From positions 1,798,001 to 1,862,000 of the forward strand of contig JACJWA010000001.1 of assembly GCA_020637395.1 (NCBI GenBank): a stretch of 64,000 bases of DNA, given 5' to 3'. This document shows, one piece after another, positions 16,136-24,143 of the stretch (position 1 is the stretch's first letter; the number at the start of each line of letters is the position of its first letter). The stretch comes from Calditrichota bacterium (GTDB lineage Bacteria; Electryoneota; RPQS01). Both the position numbers and the translations under genes were made by a program. The notes beneath the pieces are model-generated. The model searched no databases, had not been told where the DNA came from, and saw nothing but the letters and a program-made list of their open reading frames with translations.

Positions 16136-16648
16136 TTACTTGTGCTTGCCCGCCAACACATATGGCGCGAAGGCTTCGTGCACGAAGTGATACCAGACTT
16201 TGTTCACAATGTCCGCAAGTTCGGTATTGACCTGACCGATGACCTGCGCGGTGACTTTGATCGTCGTGCTGTCCCCCTCTGCCGAGAATTCGTAGGTCAC
16301 GACATTCGTCAATGCGCGTCCCGAGAGCCCCATCGGACCTTCGTAGCGAATCATCTTCCCGCGGTCCGCCAGAATCACCGTGGCGTGCAATGCGCCGTTG
16401 CCCTGGTCATCAAACTCCTCGATGAATCTCCCTCCGGGCCACGCTTCAAGTTTGAGTGCATGCGGTTGGTCGCTGAAGCTGTGATCCCACCAGCCCGAGA
16501 TGTCTCCGGTCATGGCATCATAAAGAACATCCGGTTCGCCGGGCAAAGTCACGGTCTCAATCACTGTGAAACTGCCGTCGTCATTGGCCGTCAACTCGGC
16601 TTGGACTGCGACCGCGCATAACAAGAGAGCAAGAAGTGTTCTGAACAT
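16136..16648 (-). CDS. Exported SRPBCC (START/AHSA1-like) domain protein
   Basis: The product is about 170 residues with a signal peptide ending AVAVQA. The mature part follows the SRPBCC pattern: an opening strand FTVIETVTLPGEPDVLYDAMTGDISGWWDHSF, a middle GGRFIEEFDDQGNGALHATVI, and a long C-terminal helix ELADIVNKVWYHFVHEAFAPYV. These domains bind hydrophobic ligands, but the ligand is unknown. The ATG at 16646-16648 has GAGGAG just upstream; an in-frame TTG four codons earlier lies over that site and is less likely. It follows a hypothetical gene after 16 bases. Confidence 0.75.
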   Translation of the reverse strand: MFRTLLALLLCAVAVQAELTANDDGSFTVIETVTLPGEPDVLYDAMTGDISGWWDHSFSDQPHALKLEAWPGGRFIEEFDDQGNGALHATVILADRGKMIRYEGPMGLSGRALTNVVTYEFSAEGDSTTIKVTAQVIGQVNTELADIVNKVWYHFVHEAFAPYVLAGKHK

Positions 16649-16664
16649 GGTGCTCCTCAATCTT

Positions 16665-17354
16665 CTATGGCAAGTGAATCTGATATTGTGAACTTAGCTC
16701 CCAGCCAGAACCAAACCCGCTGATTCTGAGAGCTTCTTCCCAATCAAAGCGCGACACGCCGCGCAGCGGTTCGGGATGTCTCTGCACGCGCTGACCATTC
16801 GCGCCGAGTTTGATTCCCCAGGTAATCCCAGCGAGCAGCACAGCGGATTTTGGACCCGTCCTCCGCACAAGCCACGACTCGAAGTTGAACCCGCTGTCGT
16901 GCGTCGGGCGATCCAATAGCCAGAAACCCTGATCCGCAAAGATGCGCGCGGAGAGTTCTGGATCCGCGAAATCACGCTCGGAGTAGTAGGCCGGATCTTC
17001 GTCTTCTCCCCGCGCACCGGGGAGGCCGGACCCTCCGCTCTGGGGATCCACCCGCGGATAGCCCGGACGGTCTTGCCGCTCTGCCAATTGCCACCACTCG
17101 AGGTTTTCCGTGTTCGCGCCATGATGGGGTTTGAAAGCAAGCCGCAGCTCCCCGCCCGGAGTAAGCGGCCACAATTCAACCCGGCCCAGTGGTTCTTTTC
17201 CGTCTTGAACCGCCAGAACACCAAAGTGAACCACTCCCGTGCTTCGATCTCCAAACCAAAACAGGCAGCCAAGCAGAACCGCACCCACAAACAAGATGCG
17301 GGTCAGTTGCTTAGAGTCTCCAAGAGGAGTGACAACTGTGGAATTTTGTGACAC
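16665..17354 (-). CDS. Hypothetical protein with an N-terminal membrane anchor
   Basis: The 229-residue product starts at GTG and has one hydrophobic segment (about residues 20-36). The remainder is Gly/Pro/Trp-rich with ENLEWWQLAERQDRPGYPR, an acidic patch GARGEDEDPAYYSE, then GFWLLDRPTHDSGFNFESWLVRRTG. I recognise no family. The single segment suggests anchoring in the inner membrane with an outward domain. It precedes the SRPBCC gene by 16 bases, so the two are probably co-transcribed. Confidence 0.6.
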   Translation of the reverse strand: MSQNSTVVTPLGDSKQLTRILFVGAVLLGCLFWFGDRSTGVVHFGVLAVQDGKEPLGRVELWPLTPGGELRLAFKPHHGANTENLEWWQLAERQDRPGYPRVDPQSGGSGLPGARGEDEDPAYYSERDFADPELSARIFADQGFWLLDRPTHDSGFNFESWLVRRTGPKSAVLLAGITWGIKLGANGQRVQRHPEPLRGVSRFDWEEALRISGFGSGWELSSQYQIHLP

Positions 17355-17443
17355 GGTTACTTTGTGAAAAATGTGCGGCCTGTAACTATAAGATAATAAA
17401 GAAACTCATTTCCTGCTTGCTCTCTTAACTTGTTAGAAGGGAC

Positions 17444-17472
17444 TTGATTTCTCCTTGTTCATTTCGTATACT
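17444..17472 (+). promoter_or_regulatory. Predicted promoter of the TetR-family gene
   Basis: TTGATT at 17444-17449 and TATACT at 17467-17472 are separated by exactly 17 bases. The start would be near 17479. Confidence 0.7.
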
Positions 17473-17484
17473 CTGTTACGACAT

Positions 17485-17497
17485 TGAACACTGTTCA
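17485..17497 (+). promoter_or_regulatory. Candidate TetR operator (autoregulation)
   Basis: TGAACACTGTTCA is a perfect 6-1-6 inverted repeat. It lies about +6 to +18 from the predicted start and just before the tetR ribosome site, the usual place for an autorepression operator. Confidence 0.55.
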
Positions 17498-17507
17498 GAG
17501 GGTGTGA

Positions 17508-18137
17508 GTGGCAATTGTAGATCGTAAACTACGGGAAAAAGCTGAGATGCGCTCCAGAATCTTGGAGTCCGCAAAATCGCTCTTTGCCGAAGATGGCTTT
17601 CAAAATGTCTCAATCCGTAAGATTGCAGACAAAATTGAATACAGCCCTGCCACTATATACCTGTATTTCAAAGACAAAGACGCAATTCTCTTTGCCTTGC
17701 ACAATGAAGGCTTCCGCACGCTGTTCTCACGTCAAGGTGAGAACATGCGTATCGTTGATCCTGCAAAGAGGCTGAGAGCCCTTCTGGAAGGGTATCTGGA
17801 CTTTGCGCTTGACGAGCCAGAATACTATGATCTGATGTTCATGTTGTTCACGCCGTTGCCCAAGATCTTGAAGACATCCGAGTGGCGCTACGGCCGCAGA
17901 GCGTTTCGAGCCCTTCAGACCACGATTCAGGAATGTCAGAACAAGGGCCTATTGAAGAACACATCTATTGAGGCAGCTTCGCTGGGACTCTGGGGTGCCG
18001 CACATGGTATTGCTGCACTTCTTCTGAGACAGCGGGCCTCGATGCTTCCTGAAGATGAATTGCCCGCGTTGGCGCGTGAAGGCCTGCGAATGTTGGAATC
18101 GCACCTTCTGCCGCTTGCTCCTATTCCGTCTGCTTGA
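17508..18137 (+). CDS. TetR/AcrR family transcriptional regulator
   Basis: This is a 209-residue regulator. The N-terminal helix-turn-helix occupies about residues 12-60 (RSRILESAKSLFAEDGFQNVSIRKIADKIEYSPATIYLYFKDKDAIL), the conserved TetR DNA-binding line. The C-terminal helical part (about 75-200) is the ligand and dimer domain and resembles the YcdC/FadR-like group. The start is GTG; GAGGGTG precedes it. A palindrome in its leader suggests self-control. The next plus-strand gene is a lipoprotein 118 bases away and could be a target. Confidence 0.92.
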   Translation: MAIVDRKLREKAEMRSRILESAKSLFAEDGFQNVSIRKIADKIEYSPATIYLYFKDKDAILFALHNEGFRTLFSRQGENMRIVDPAKRLRALLEGYLDFALDEPEYYDLMFMLFTPLPKILKTSEWRYGRRAFRALQTTIQECQNKGLLKNTSIEAASLGLWGAAHGIAALLLRQRASMLPEDELPALAREGLRMLESHLLPLAPIPSA

Positions 18138-18255
18138 GGAAGAGTTTCCATTTCAGATAGTCGGTTGGCGCTATTCGCCTACCCACGGGCCGCCAAGGTT
18201 ACCCGGCCGCAACGCCCCCGTGTCAATCCATACCACCGGGTCTAGGAAGGACACC

Positions 18256-18858
18256 ATGAAGAAGACTTTGTTTGTTGCACTCTGGGTCGCGCCCCTGCTG
18301 TTCTTGGCGGGCTGTGCTGAGCCGCCGAAGGCGGAAGCCGATGCCGCGAATGCCGCTCTGCAGGCTGCGAAGACTGCCGAAGCCGACGTGTATGCTGGCC
18401 AGGCTTTCACCGCCGCCCGTGACACGCTGAATGCAGCGCTGGCCGCCGTTAAGGAGCAGGATGGCAAGTTCGCCCTGTTCCGCAACTACGACGCCGCCAA
18501 GGCTCAGTTGGTTAAAGCCTCCGAAATGGCCAATCAGTCCGGTCAGGCTGCCGCCGCTGAGAAGGAACGTATCAAGACCGAATTGACGGGCATGCAAGAA
18601 CAACTCGTCGCCGCGCTGGCCGCTGCCGACACCGCCCTAATGAAGGCTCCGGTGGGCAAGGGCAATAAGGCCGACATCGAGTTGATCAAGAGCGACCTGT
18701 CCGCTGCCCGTACCGCGTTTGATGCCGCCGTGGCCGAGTTCAATCAGGGCAAGTATCTGCCTGCCCGCACGAAGTTCCAGACCGTTTCGCAGCGTGTCAC
18801 GAACATCATGAACGAGATCACGACCGCTTCCGAAAAGGCCAAGGGCAAGAAGAAGTAA
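18256..18858 (+). CDS. Ala-rich helical lipoprotein (DUF4398-like), linked to L,D-transpeptidases
   Basis: The 200-residue product has a lipoprotein signal with the lipobox LAGC and an almost all-helical Ala/Lys-rich mature part. AGQAFTAARDTLNAALAAVKEQ and FRNYDAAKAQLVKASEMA match the N-terminal half of the next gene's product (YATDELEAGEVALQKAREELAYQ, LRSYDSADSLIAFARTLIQ), so they share a domain. AGGAAGG precedes the ATG at 18256. It is probably a periplasmic scaffold bound to membrane or wall; its function is not shown. Confidence 0.75.
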   Translation: MKKTLFVALWVAPLLFLAGCAEPPKAEADAANAALQAAKTAEADVYAGQAFTAARDTLNAALAAVKEQDGKFALFRNYDAAKAQLVKASEMANQSGQAAAAEKERIKTELTGMQEQLVAALAAADTALMKAPVGKGNKADIELIKSDLSAARTAFDAAVAEFNQGKYLPARTKFQTVSQRVTNIMNEITTASEKAKGKKK

Positions 18859-18896
18859 CTGCGCGCCGCACCTGCGGCACGCCATGTTATGCTGAT

Positions 18897-18929
18897 GCAG
18901 GGAGTCGCACGACTTGTGCGGCTCCCTGC
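18897..18929 (+). other. Strong hairpin between lipoprotein and L,D-transpeptidase genes
   Basis: GCAGGGAG-T-CGCAC pairs with GTGCG-G-CTCCCTGC around a 5-base loop. No T run follows, so it is more likely an mRNA processing or stability element than a full terminator. Confidence 0.45.
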
Positions 18930-18973
18930 GCGCTCAACCCGGACGCTTCACCATTTTGACTGTAACGAACTGA

Positions 18974-20038
18974 ATGCCCAGATACCTGACTTTCGCCGCA
19001 CTTCTCCTGATTGTTGTCTGGTTCTCCGGATGTGACACTCCTCCGCTCGCCGATATGGTGCGAGCCGAATCCGCCTTGAATCGCTGCCGATCGAACGTGG
19101 TGAAGAAATACGCCACGGACGAGCTTGAGGCCGGCGAAGTCGCGTTGCAAAAGGCCCGCGAAGAGCTTGCCTATCAGCAGGGACGCTGGTCCGCACTCCG
19201 AAGCTACGATTCCGCCGATTCCCTGATCGCCTTTGCCCGCACCCTGATTCAGCTTGCGGAAGATTCCGCAGCAACACGGCGCGCTAAGGCCTTCACCTAT
19301 ACCAAGACCGAGCTGACCGATCTCGATGAAGATCTTGCGCTGTGGCGCAAATCCCTGAACGACAAATTGACCCTTTATCGCGCGGAAAAACTCTGGACTC
19401 TTTCGCAAATGAGTCTGGCCACCGCGCATAGCCTGCTAAGGCAGGACGATATTGACGGCGCACGCGATGCCGCGCAAGAGTGCAGAGAACAGCTTGCCGC
19501 GCTCCGTGATGTTATCAATAATCACGATGTGGACGAGCAAGAGCGCATCCGCATGTCCCGCTCGTGGGTGACGCAAACCATTGAGCAGAGCAAGCGGAAC
19601 GGTTCGACCGCAATTATCGTTGACAAAGAAGAGAAACTCCTGCACCTCATTAAAGACGGCAAAAAGACCAAGTCCTATCGCTGCGACTTGGGTTTTAACG
19701 CCGCATATCAGAAAATGTTTTCAGGAGACGGGGCGACCCCGGAGGGACGTTATCACGTCACAAAGGTCAACAATGCAAGCCGCTATTTCAAGGCATTGCT
19801 GTTGAACTATCCCAACGACGATGACAAGAAACGCTTTGCGGCCAACAAGCGCGCGGGAAGAATCTCCCAGCGCGCGGGCATCGGACGTTTGATTGAAATT
19901 CACGGCCACGGCGGGCAAAACAAGGACTGGACCGACGGATGCGTCGCCCTGGCCGATCGCGACATGCTCGAGCTTCTGAGCCATGCCACCGTCGGGACTC
20001 CTGTGACCATTGTGCGCAAACTGGAGAGATTCCAATGA
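18974..20038 (+). CDS. Lipoprotein with C-terminal L,D-transpeptidase (YkuD) domain
   Basis: The 354-residue product has lipobox WFSGC, a helical domain (about residues 25-200) homologous to the preceding lipoprotein, and a YkuD catalytic domain (about 210-350). The active-site lines are IEIHGHGG and, 8 residues on, TDGCVAL with the nucleophilic cysteine. L,D-transpeptidases form 3-3 peptidoglycan cross-links or attach proteins to the wall, in the periplasm. Its stop overlaps the next start as ATGA. The fusion of the helical domain to the enzyme suggests that domain positions the catalyst. Confidence 0.88.
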   Translation: MPRYLTFAALLLIVVWFSGCDTPPLADMVRAESALNRCRSNVVKKYATDELEAGEVALQKAREELAYQQGRWSALRSYDSADSLIAFARTLIQLAEDSAATRRAKAFTYTKTELTDLDEDLALWRKSLNDKLTLYRAEKLWTLSQMSLATAHSLLRQDDIDGARDAAQECREQLAALRDVINNHDVDEQERIRMSRSWVTQTIEQSKRNGSTAIIVDKEEKLLHLIKDGKKTKSYRCDLGFNAAYQKMFSGDGATPEGRYHVTKVNNASRYFKALLLNYPNDDDKKRFAANKRAGRISQRAGIGRLIEIHGHGGQNKDWTDGCVALADRDMLELLSHATVGTPVTIVRKLERFQ

Positions 20039-20676
20039 TCCGCGTGTTTCTCATTCTGGTAATCATCATCGGACTTTTGGCCACCATTGCGTTTGCCTTG
20101 TCCAAAAGCCCGCCTGTCTTGCCCCCTTCTCCGCTGATCGCGCAGATTGACTCTGTACTCGCCGCCGCGCCTGAAGAACAGTCTCTGGCCAAAGCGGTCA
20201 AGCAGTTGCGCAAAGATGTCACGAAAAGTCTTCCCAAGGGGAAGTATGTTGTGATTGACCGCAACAGCAACACGGCGTACTTGCGGTCCGCGGACTCGGT
20301 GATGTTCAAGGCCGTATGCTCCACCGGATCGGGCGGTGAATTGACGGATCCCAAAACAGGTCGCAAGTGGGTCTTCCACACGCCAAGCGGAGTCTTTTCG
20401 ATCAAGAACAAAATCGTCGAGCCGTGGTGGCGCAAACCGGACTGGGCTTTTGTTGAAGATGATGAACCGATTCCGTCCAACAATGCGGATCGTCTCGATC
20501 CGAATGTGATGGGAGACTATGCTCTGGGATTCGGAGACGGCTATTTCATTCACGGCACTCTCTATGAGCGCTTGCTTGGCATGTCGGTGAGTCACGGCTG
20601 TGTCAGACTTGGCTCGGACGATCTCAAGTTTATTTATGACCGCGTTCCGATCGGTACAGGCGTCTATGTCTTTTAA
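20035..20676 (+). CDS. L,D-transpeptidase (YkuD family), membrane-anchored
   Basis: The 213-residue product has an N-terminal membrane segment (residues 3-21) and a YkuD domain with the classic catalytic lines YFIHGTLYERLLG and SHGCVRL (nucleophilic Cys). Upstream WVFHTPSGVFSIKNK is the usual TPxGxF motif. It acts on peptidoglycan stem peptides in the periplasm. The ATG at 20035 overlaps the previous stop by four bases; a longer frame would lie inside the neighbouring gene. The next gene overlaps its end by 11 bases. Confidence 0.92.
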   Translation: MIRVFLILVIIIGLLATIAFALSKSPPVLPPSPLIAQIDSVLAAAPEEQSLAKAVKQLRKDVTKSLPKGKYVVIDRNSNTAYLRSADSVMFKAVCSTGSGGELTDPKTGRKWVFHTPSGVFSIKNKIVEPWWRKPDWAFVEDDEPIPSNNADRLDPNVMGDYALGFGDGYFIHGTLYERLLGMSVSHGCVRLGSDDLKFIYDRVPIGTGVYVF

Positions 20677-21286
20677 GCTGAAACTTCTTTCGCTCGCGCT
20701 TTTGCTCTCTTGCGGCACCAATGCGCTCGCTCAGTCCGACAGCTTGCTGAGCGAGTGGCGCTACCTGACAATCCAGAACGAGCTGATGAAGTCCAATGCC
20801 CCCTATCTTACGGTTGATCAGGCGGCGGAAAAGGTTGAGATCCGCCTGGGAGGCGGAGTGGTCTGGGAATTGCTTGTGGACTCTGGAACCACTCCGCTCA
20901 ATGTTCAACGCTTCTCTGGAGCTTTTGCACCGGATACCGCAGTCTTGTTTGAAGTAGAGTACGTTCAACTGCTGAAGTTCGAACAGCGTTTTCCGGACTC
21001 TCTGCTCGAGATCGTGAGCAACGCGATGGACATGGATCCTTCGCTCTTGCAACGTGAGATTCCGGTGATGTTTGAAATTCAGTGGCGCGACGGCCCGAAA
21101 TTGCTCGTTCATTCCCTTCCCGAAGGCGAGCCACGTGAGGTTGTGCTTCCCTGGCGCGAGAAACTTGACCGATGGTTGAAAGGATTCGGAGGAAGCCACA
21201 GTTTCGCTGTTCAGATTCATCGCGAATCGGCGCTGACTCTGTATCGAGTTCTCAAAGACGGCGCGCCGGCGTTCATCATTCGTTAG
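20666..21286 (+). CDS. Exported protein of unknown function in the L,D-transpeptidase operon
   Basis: The 206-residue product has a signal peptide ending TNALAQ. The mature part includes LTVDQAAEKVEIRLGGGVVWELLVDS and ends SFAVQIHRESALTLYRVLKDGAPAFIIR. No family is recognised. Such small periplasmic proteins often accompany wall-modifying enzymes. It starts within the end of the transpeptidase gene (ATG at 20666), so expression is coupled, and it is followed by a strong terminator. Confidence 0.7.
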   Translation: MSFKLKLLSLALLLSCGTNALAQSDSLLSEWRYLTIQNELMKSNAPYLTVDQAAEKVEIRLGGGVVWELLVDSGTTPLNVQRFSGAFAPDTAVLFEVEYVQLLKFEQRFPDSLLEIVSNAMDMDPSLLQREIPVMFEIQWRDGPKLLVHSLPEGEPREVVLPWREKLDRWLKGFGGSHSFAVQIHRESALTLYRVLKDGAPAFIIR

Positions 21287-21304
21287 CACAAGGTATCTTG
21301 AAGA

Positions 21305-21337
21305 GAAGAAGCGGGCCGCCAATCTGGCAGCCCGCTT
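21305..21337. terminator. Terminator of the L,D-transpeptidase operon, usable on both strands
   Basis: AGAAGCGGGC and GCCCGCTTCT flank an inner GCCA/TGGC pair. TCTTTTTG follows on the plus strand. The minus-strand T9SS gene ends at 21383 and can also use it. Confidence 0.85.
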
Positions 21338-21382
21338 CTCTTTTTGTTCCGGGGAACGATTTCCCGGGATCCACTCTTGCGC

Positions 21383-23035
21383 TTACTTCAGAAGCAGCAT
21401 CTTGCGCGTGGCCGTGAAGTTGCCCGCGTCCAAACGATAGAAGTACACGCCGCTCGGCAGCGCCGCTGCGCTAAATGCTACCGTGTGGCTTCCGGCGATC
21501 TGAGCGCCGCTCACCAGCGTGGCCACTTCTTCGCCCGTCACCGTGAAGACCTTCAGCGTGACTGTCGCGGCGTCCGCGAGCGTGTAGCTGATGTTCGTTT
21601 CGGGGTTGAACGGGTTCGGATAGTTCTGCGCCAAAGCAAACTCGGTCACCGTCGCGGCACCCTGCGGAGTCGCGCTGGCGATCTGCGCATGAACCGTGCT
21701 GCTGCCGTCCATGTCCACCACCGTCAGGCGATAGCTATAGGACGTGCCGGCTTCGACGTTGGCGTCGGTGAAGCTGTAGTTGGACGCCGACGTGCTCTCG
21801 CCGCGCGCGTTCAACTGCGCCACGGTCGTCCACGTGTTCAAGTTCGTGGAGCGATCCAGAATGAAGTGGCTCGTGTTGTGCTCGGTCGCGGTCGTCCAGT
21901 TGACTTGCACGGCGTCTTCCATGCCCACTGCATCAAACGAAGCCATTTCCACCGGCAGAATGTTGTCAATCGTGATGCAGAAGCAACCCGCATACACGTC
22001 TTCACCCGGAGGAAGTTCGCGGCCCGCTTCGGGAAGCAGACACAGCACGAGGTACCAATTCATGTCGCCGCCCTGGCGAATCTCGTAGATAATGTCGCCG
22101 CTGCCAGGCGTGCAATCGGGATTGTCGCAATCCACACAACCCGGGACATACGAGAAGTCCGTGAAGTACGGAGGATTGTAGGGCGAATTCAGACGAACCC
22201 ACAGCTCCTGATCGCAGCAGCACAGGCTGACGCAATAGGAACCCGGACCGCTGATGCTCTCGGGGCCCCACGTCTCACAGCAGAAGACCTGCAGATCAAG
22301 CGTCTGAGCCAAACCGTTGTCTTCAATCGTGGCCAGACGATTGCCGCCGCATTCCCAACCACAGTTCACGCCATCATTGCGCGTAAACTTGTACTGGATG
22401 GACGGATTGGAACCGGCAGGGAACACAAACGTGCCTTCCCAGATGCCGTCATTGTCCACATCGCTCATGCCACCGTTGGGATTGCACGGGCTCCAGCCCA
22501 GGAAGTCGCCGGTAAAGAACACGCCGCTCGCAAACAGATCGGGATTGACGCAGTTCATGTCCACGCTGAACGTCACAGGCGTGTCAAACGACAAACCTTC
22601 CTGAATGTGCAGAGTAAACGGCGGGCTGTTGCCGGCCTGATCCATGGCACCGAAGTACCAAGAATCGTCCGATATGTCGCGGATGCTGCAATAGAAGTAG
22701 GTATCTTCTCCGCCGACCGTCGCGCTGGCGGGAATGTTGGCGGTCCATTCGTCATTCGATCCGATGTCCACGTTGAAGGTCATCAGTACGGAATCATAGT
22801 CCGCCGCGCTGGCGGTCTTGTAGGCCAACCACGCTTCGATATCCGCGCAGGGGCCTGCCACATCCGTACAGCCACCCTTCCAAATCTGGAGGTAAACACC
22901 GATGTTCTCGGACGGAAGACGGGTTTGGCCGGTGGTCGGCCAAATCTGTCCCGCCCAGCCGATTGCTGCCTGGGCGGTGGTGGCACCGAACACCAGCAAC
23001 ATGGCGAGCATAAACAATTTCTTAGTAGAATTCAT
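21383..23035 (-). CDS. Large T9SS-secreted protein with CBM-like and FN3-like domains
   Basis: The 550-residue product has a signal peptide ending TTAQA. In the middle, VTFSVDMNCVNPDLFASGVFF to NPSIQYKFTRND (about residues 150-220) has the pattern of a starch-binding CBM20-like domain. A Cys-rich region follows, then an FN3-like domain (LPVEMASFDAVGMEDAVQVNWTTATE) and a T9SS type A sorting domain (YPNPFNPETNISY to RKMLLLK). The last two domains are clearly related to those of the protein at 36954-39317. It is probably exported to the cell surface. GGAG precedes the ATG. Confidence 0.82.
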   Translation of the reverse strand: MNSTKKLFMLAMLLVFGATTAQAAIGWAGQIWPTTGQTRLPSENIGVYLQIWKGGCTDVAGPCADIEAWLAYKTASAADYDSVLMTFNVDIGSNDEWTANIPASATVGGEDTYFYCSIRDISDDSWYFGAMDQAGNSPPFTLHIQEGLSFDTPVTFSVDMNCVNPDLFASGVFFTGDFLGWSPCNPNGGMSDVDNDGIWEGTFVFPAGSNPSIQYKFTRNDGVNCGWECGGNRLATIEDNGLAQTLDLQVFCCETWGPESISGPGSYCVSLCCCDQELWVRLNSPYNPPYFTDFSYVPGCVDCDNPDCTPGSGDIIYEIRQGGDMNWYLVLCLLPEAGRELPPGEDVYAGCFCITIDNILPVEMASFDAVGMEDAVQVNWTTATEHNTSHFILDRSTNLNTWTTVAQLNARGESTSASNYSFTDANVEAGTSYSYRLTVVDMDGSSTVHAQIASATPQGAATVTEFALAQNYPNPFNPETNISYTLADAATVTLKVFTVTGEEVATLVSGAQIAGSHTVAFSAAALPSGVYFYRLDAGNFTATRKMLLLK

Positions 23036-23076
23036 GGAACTGCTCCGTGTCCTTTCATGGAATCAAGTTGATTATC

Positions 23077-23106
23077 GGTTGCAGTATAGCTAATATATTT
23101 GCAACC
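23077..23106 (-). promoter_or_regulatory. Inverted repeat flanking the -10 box, candidate operator
   Basis: GGTTGCA (23077-23083) and TGCAACC (23100-23106) are perfect 7-bp arms 16 bases apart. They bracket the predicted -10 box at 23092-23097 of the T9SS protein gene. Confidence 0.4.
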
Positions 23107-23120
23107 TCATCGGAAATCAA
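23092..23120 (-). promoter_or_regulatory. Predicted promoter of the T9SS protein gene
   Basis: Minus-strand TTGATT (23115-23120) and TATATT (23092-23097) are separated by 17 bases. The start would be near 23085, a 50-base leader. Confidence 0.6.
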
Positions 23121-23396
23121 GTGAAAAGACCACGAATCGTAATCGCATGACCGATACGCAGATGCCATAGCGCCTTCTTTCACTTTTTGCAAGATTCTGT
23201 ATTTTATGTTAATACGATGCGCTTCCCCCACCCGAATAGCAGAACTCGTATGAAAGTTGAAGTTGGTTCAGAGCTTTGGAGGCATGCCCTCCATATTCAG
23301 CATTGTGGACAATGAATTCCCGAGGCAGATGCACAGAATAGCTGACCCTAAAATGGGTACTTGAGGCAGAACTTCAAATCTACACATTGATCTCCA
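23121..23396 (+). other. Intergenic region before the TrpG/PabA gene
   Basis: With the promoter just described this forms a 361-base gap. It holds a GGAGG-CATGC-CCTCC hairpin (23278-23292) and a 21-codon frame at 23250-23315 that has one Trp codon. I see neither a T-box nor a typical trp leader peptide. Confidence 0.4.
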
Positions 23397-23999
23397 TTGA
23401 TACTAATACTTGATAATTACGACTCATTCACCTACAATCTCGTCCAAGCTGTTCTAAAGTCGGGTGCTTCGGTCGAGGTGATGCGGAACGACGAGGTATC
23501 CGCCGAGCAGGTCGCTGCGCTTCGCCCCGAGGCGTTGATTCTTTCGCCCGGGCCCGGGCGCCCGGAAGATGCGGGGAACATGCCGGAGATTTTCTCCCAA
23601 ATGCTCACTCTCTGCCCGATTCTGGGGGTCTGTCTTGGACATCAAATGATTGGACAGCACTTTGGAGCGGAAATCGTTCGCTCGCCCGAAATCGTGCATG
23701 GGAAAGCCACTTCGGTCACCCACGACGGCACGACGTTTTTTCAAGGCTTGCCAAACCCCTTTCCTGCGGGAAGGTATCATTCGCTGACGATTCAGCCCGG
23801 TTCGCTGCCTGAACCGCTGGTTGTGTCCGCGCGGACGGATCAAGGTGAAATCATGGGAATTCGACACCGCAGCTTGCCCGTGGAAGGCGTGCAGTTTCAC
23901 CCGGAATCCATCCTGACGCCGGACGGCGAGAAACTCCTGAGAAACTTTGTGGACCTCATCCGCTTGGCCCGGCGCCAAGCTTCCGCTCCGTCCGCCTAA
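23397..23999 (+). CDS. Anthranilate / aminodeoxychorismate synthase glutaminase subunit (TrpG/PabA)
   Basis: This is a 200-residue class I glutamine amidotransferase that supplies ammonia to chorismate-using synthases of tryptophan or folate. The nucleophile is Cys79 in GVCLGHQ; His168 and Glu170 in QFHPES complete the triad. MILILDNYDSFTYNL is the typical family start. It begins at TTG: an in-frame stop lies three codons upstream, so no other start fits. No Shine-Dalgarno is seen. No trpE, pabB or other trp gene is adjacent, so TrpG and PabA cannot be separated. Confidence 0.92.
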   Translation: MILILDNYDSFTYNLVQAVLKSGASVEVMRNDEVSAEQVAALRPEALILSPGPGRPEDAGNMPEIFSQMLTLCPILGVCLGHQMIGQHFGAEIVRSPEIVHGKATSVTHDGTTFFQGLPNPFPAGRYHSLTIQPGSLPEPLVVSARTDQGEIMGIRHRSLPVEGVQFHPESILTPDGEKLLRNFVDLIRLARRQASAPSA

Positions 24000-24050
24000 G
24001 TCCATTATCCAACAGACTAAGCTGGACATAAGTTGAACAGTATCCGCCTC

Positions 24051-24079
24051 TTGTAAATCCCTCAGGAAATGCGTATCTT
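24051..24079 (+). promoter_or_regulatory. Predicted promoter of the TlpA-like gene
   Basis: TTGTAA at 24051-24056 and TATCTT at 24074-24079 are separated by 17 bases. The start near 24086 rules out the in-frame ATG at 24069 as the true start. Confidence 0.6.
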
Positions 24080-24143
24080 AGCGGAATTGGAACAATCGGC
24101 AATCTGCCATCGTTATTCACTTGATCCTTCGGGAGACGCCACG

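Noticed and set aside
21344..23071. 575-codon plus-strand frame opposite the T9SS protein
   Set aside because: It is His/Arg/Val-rich without signal or domains; the minus-strand protein has a signal peptide and sorting domain.
23250..23315. Tryptophan leader peptide before the TrpG/PabA gene
   Set aside because: The 21-codon frame has a single Trp codon and no terminator/antiterminator pair.
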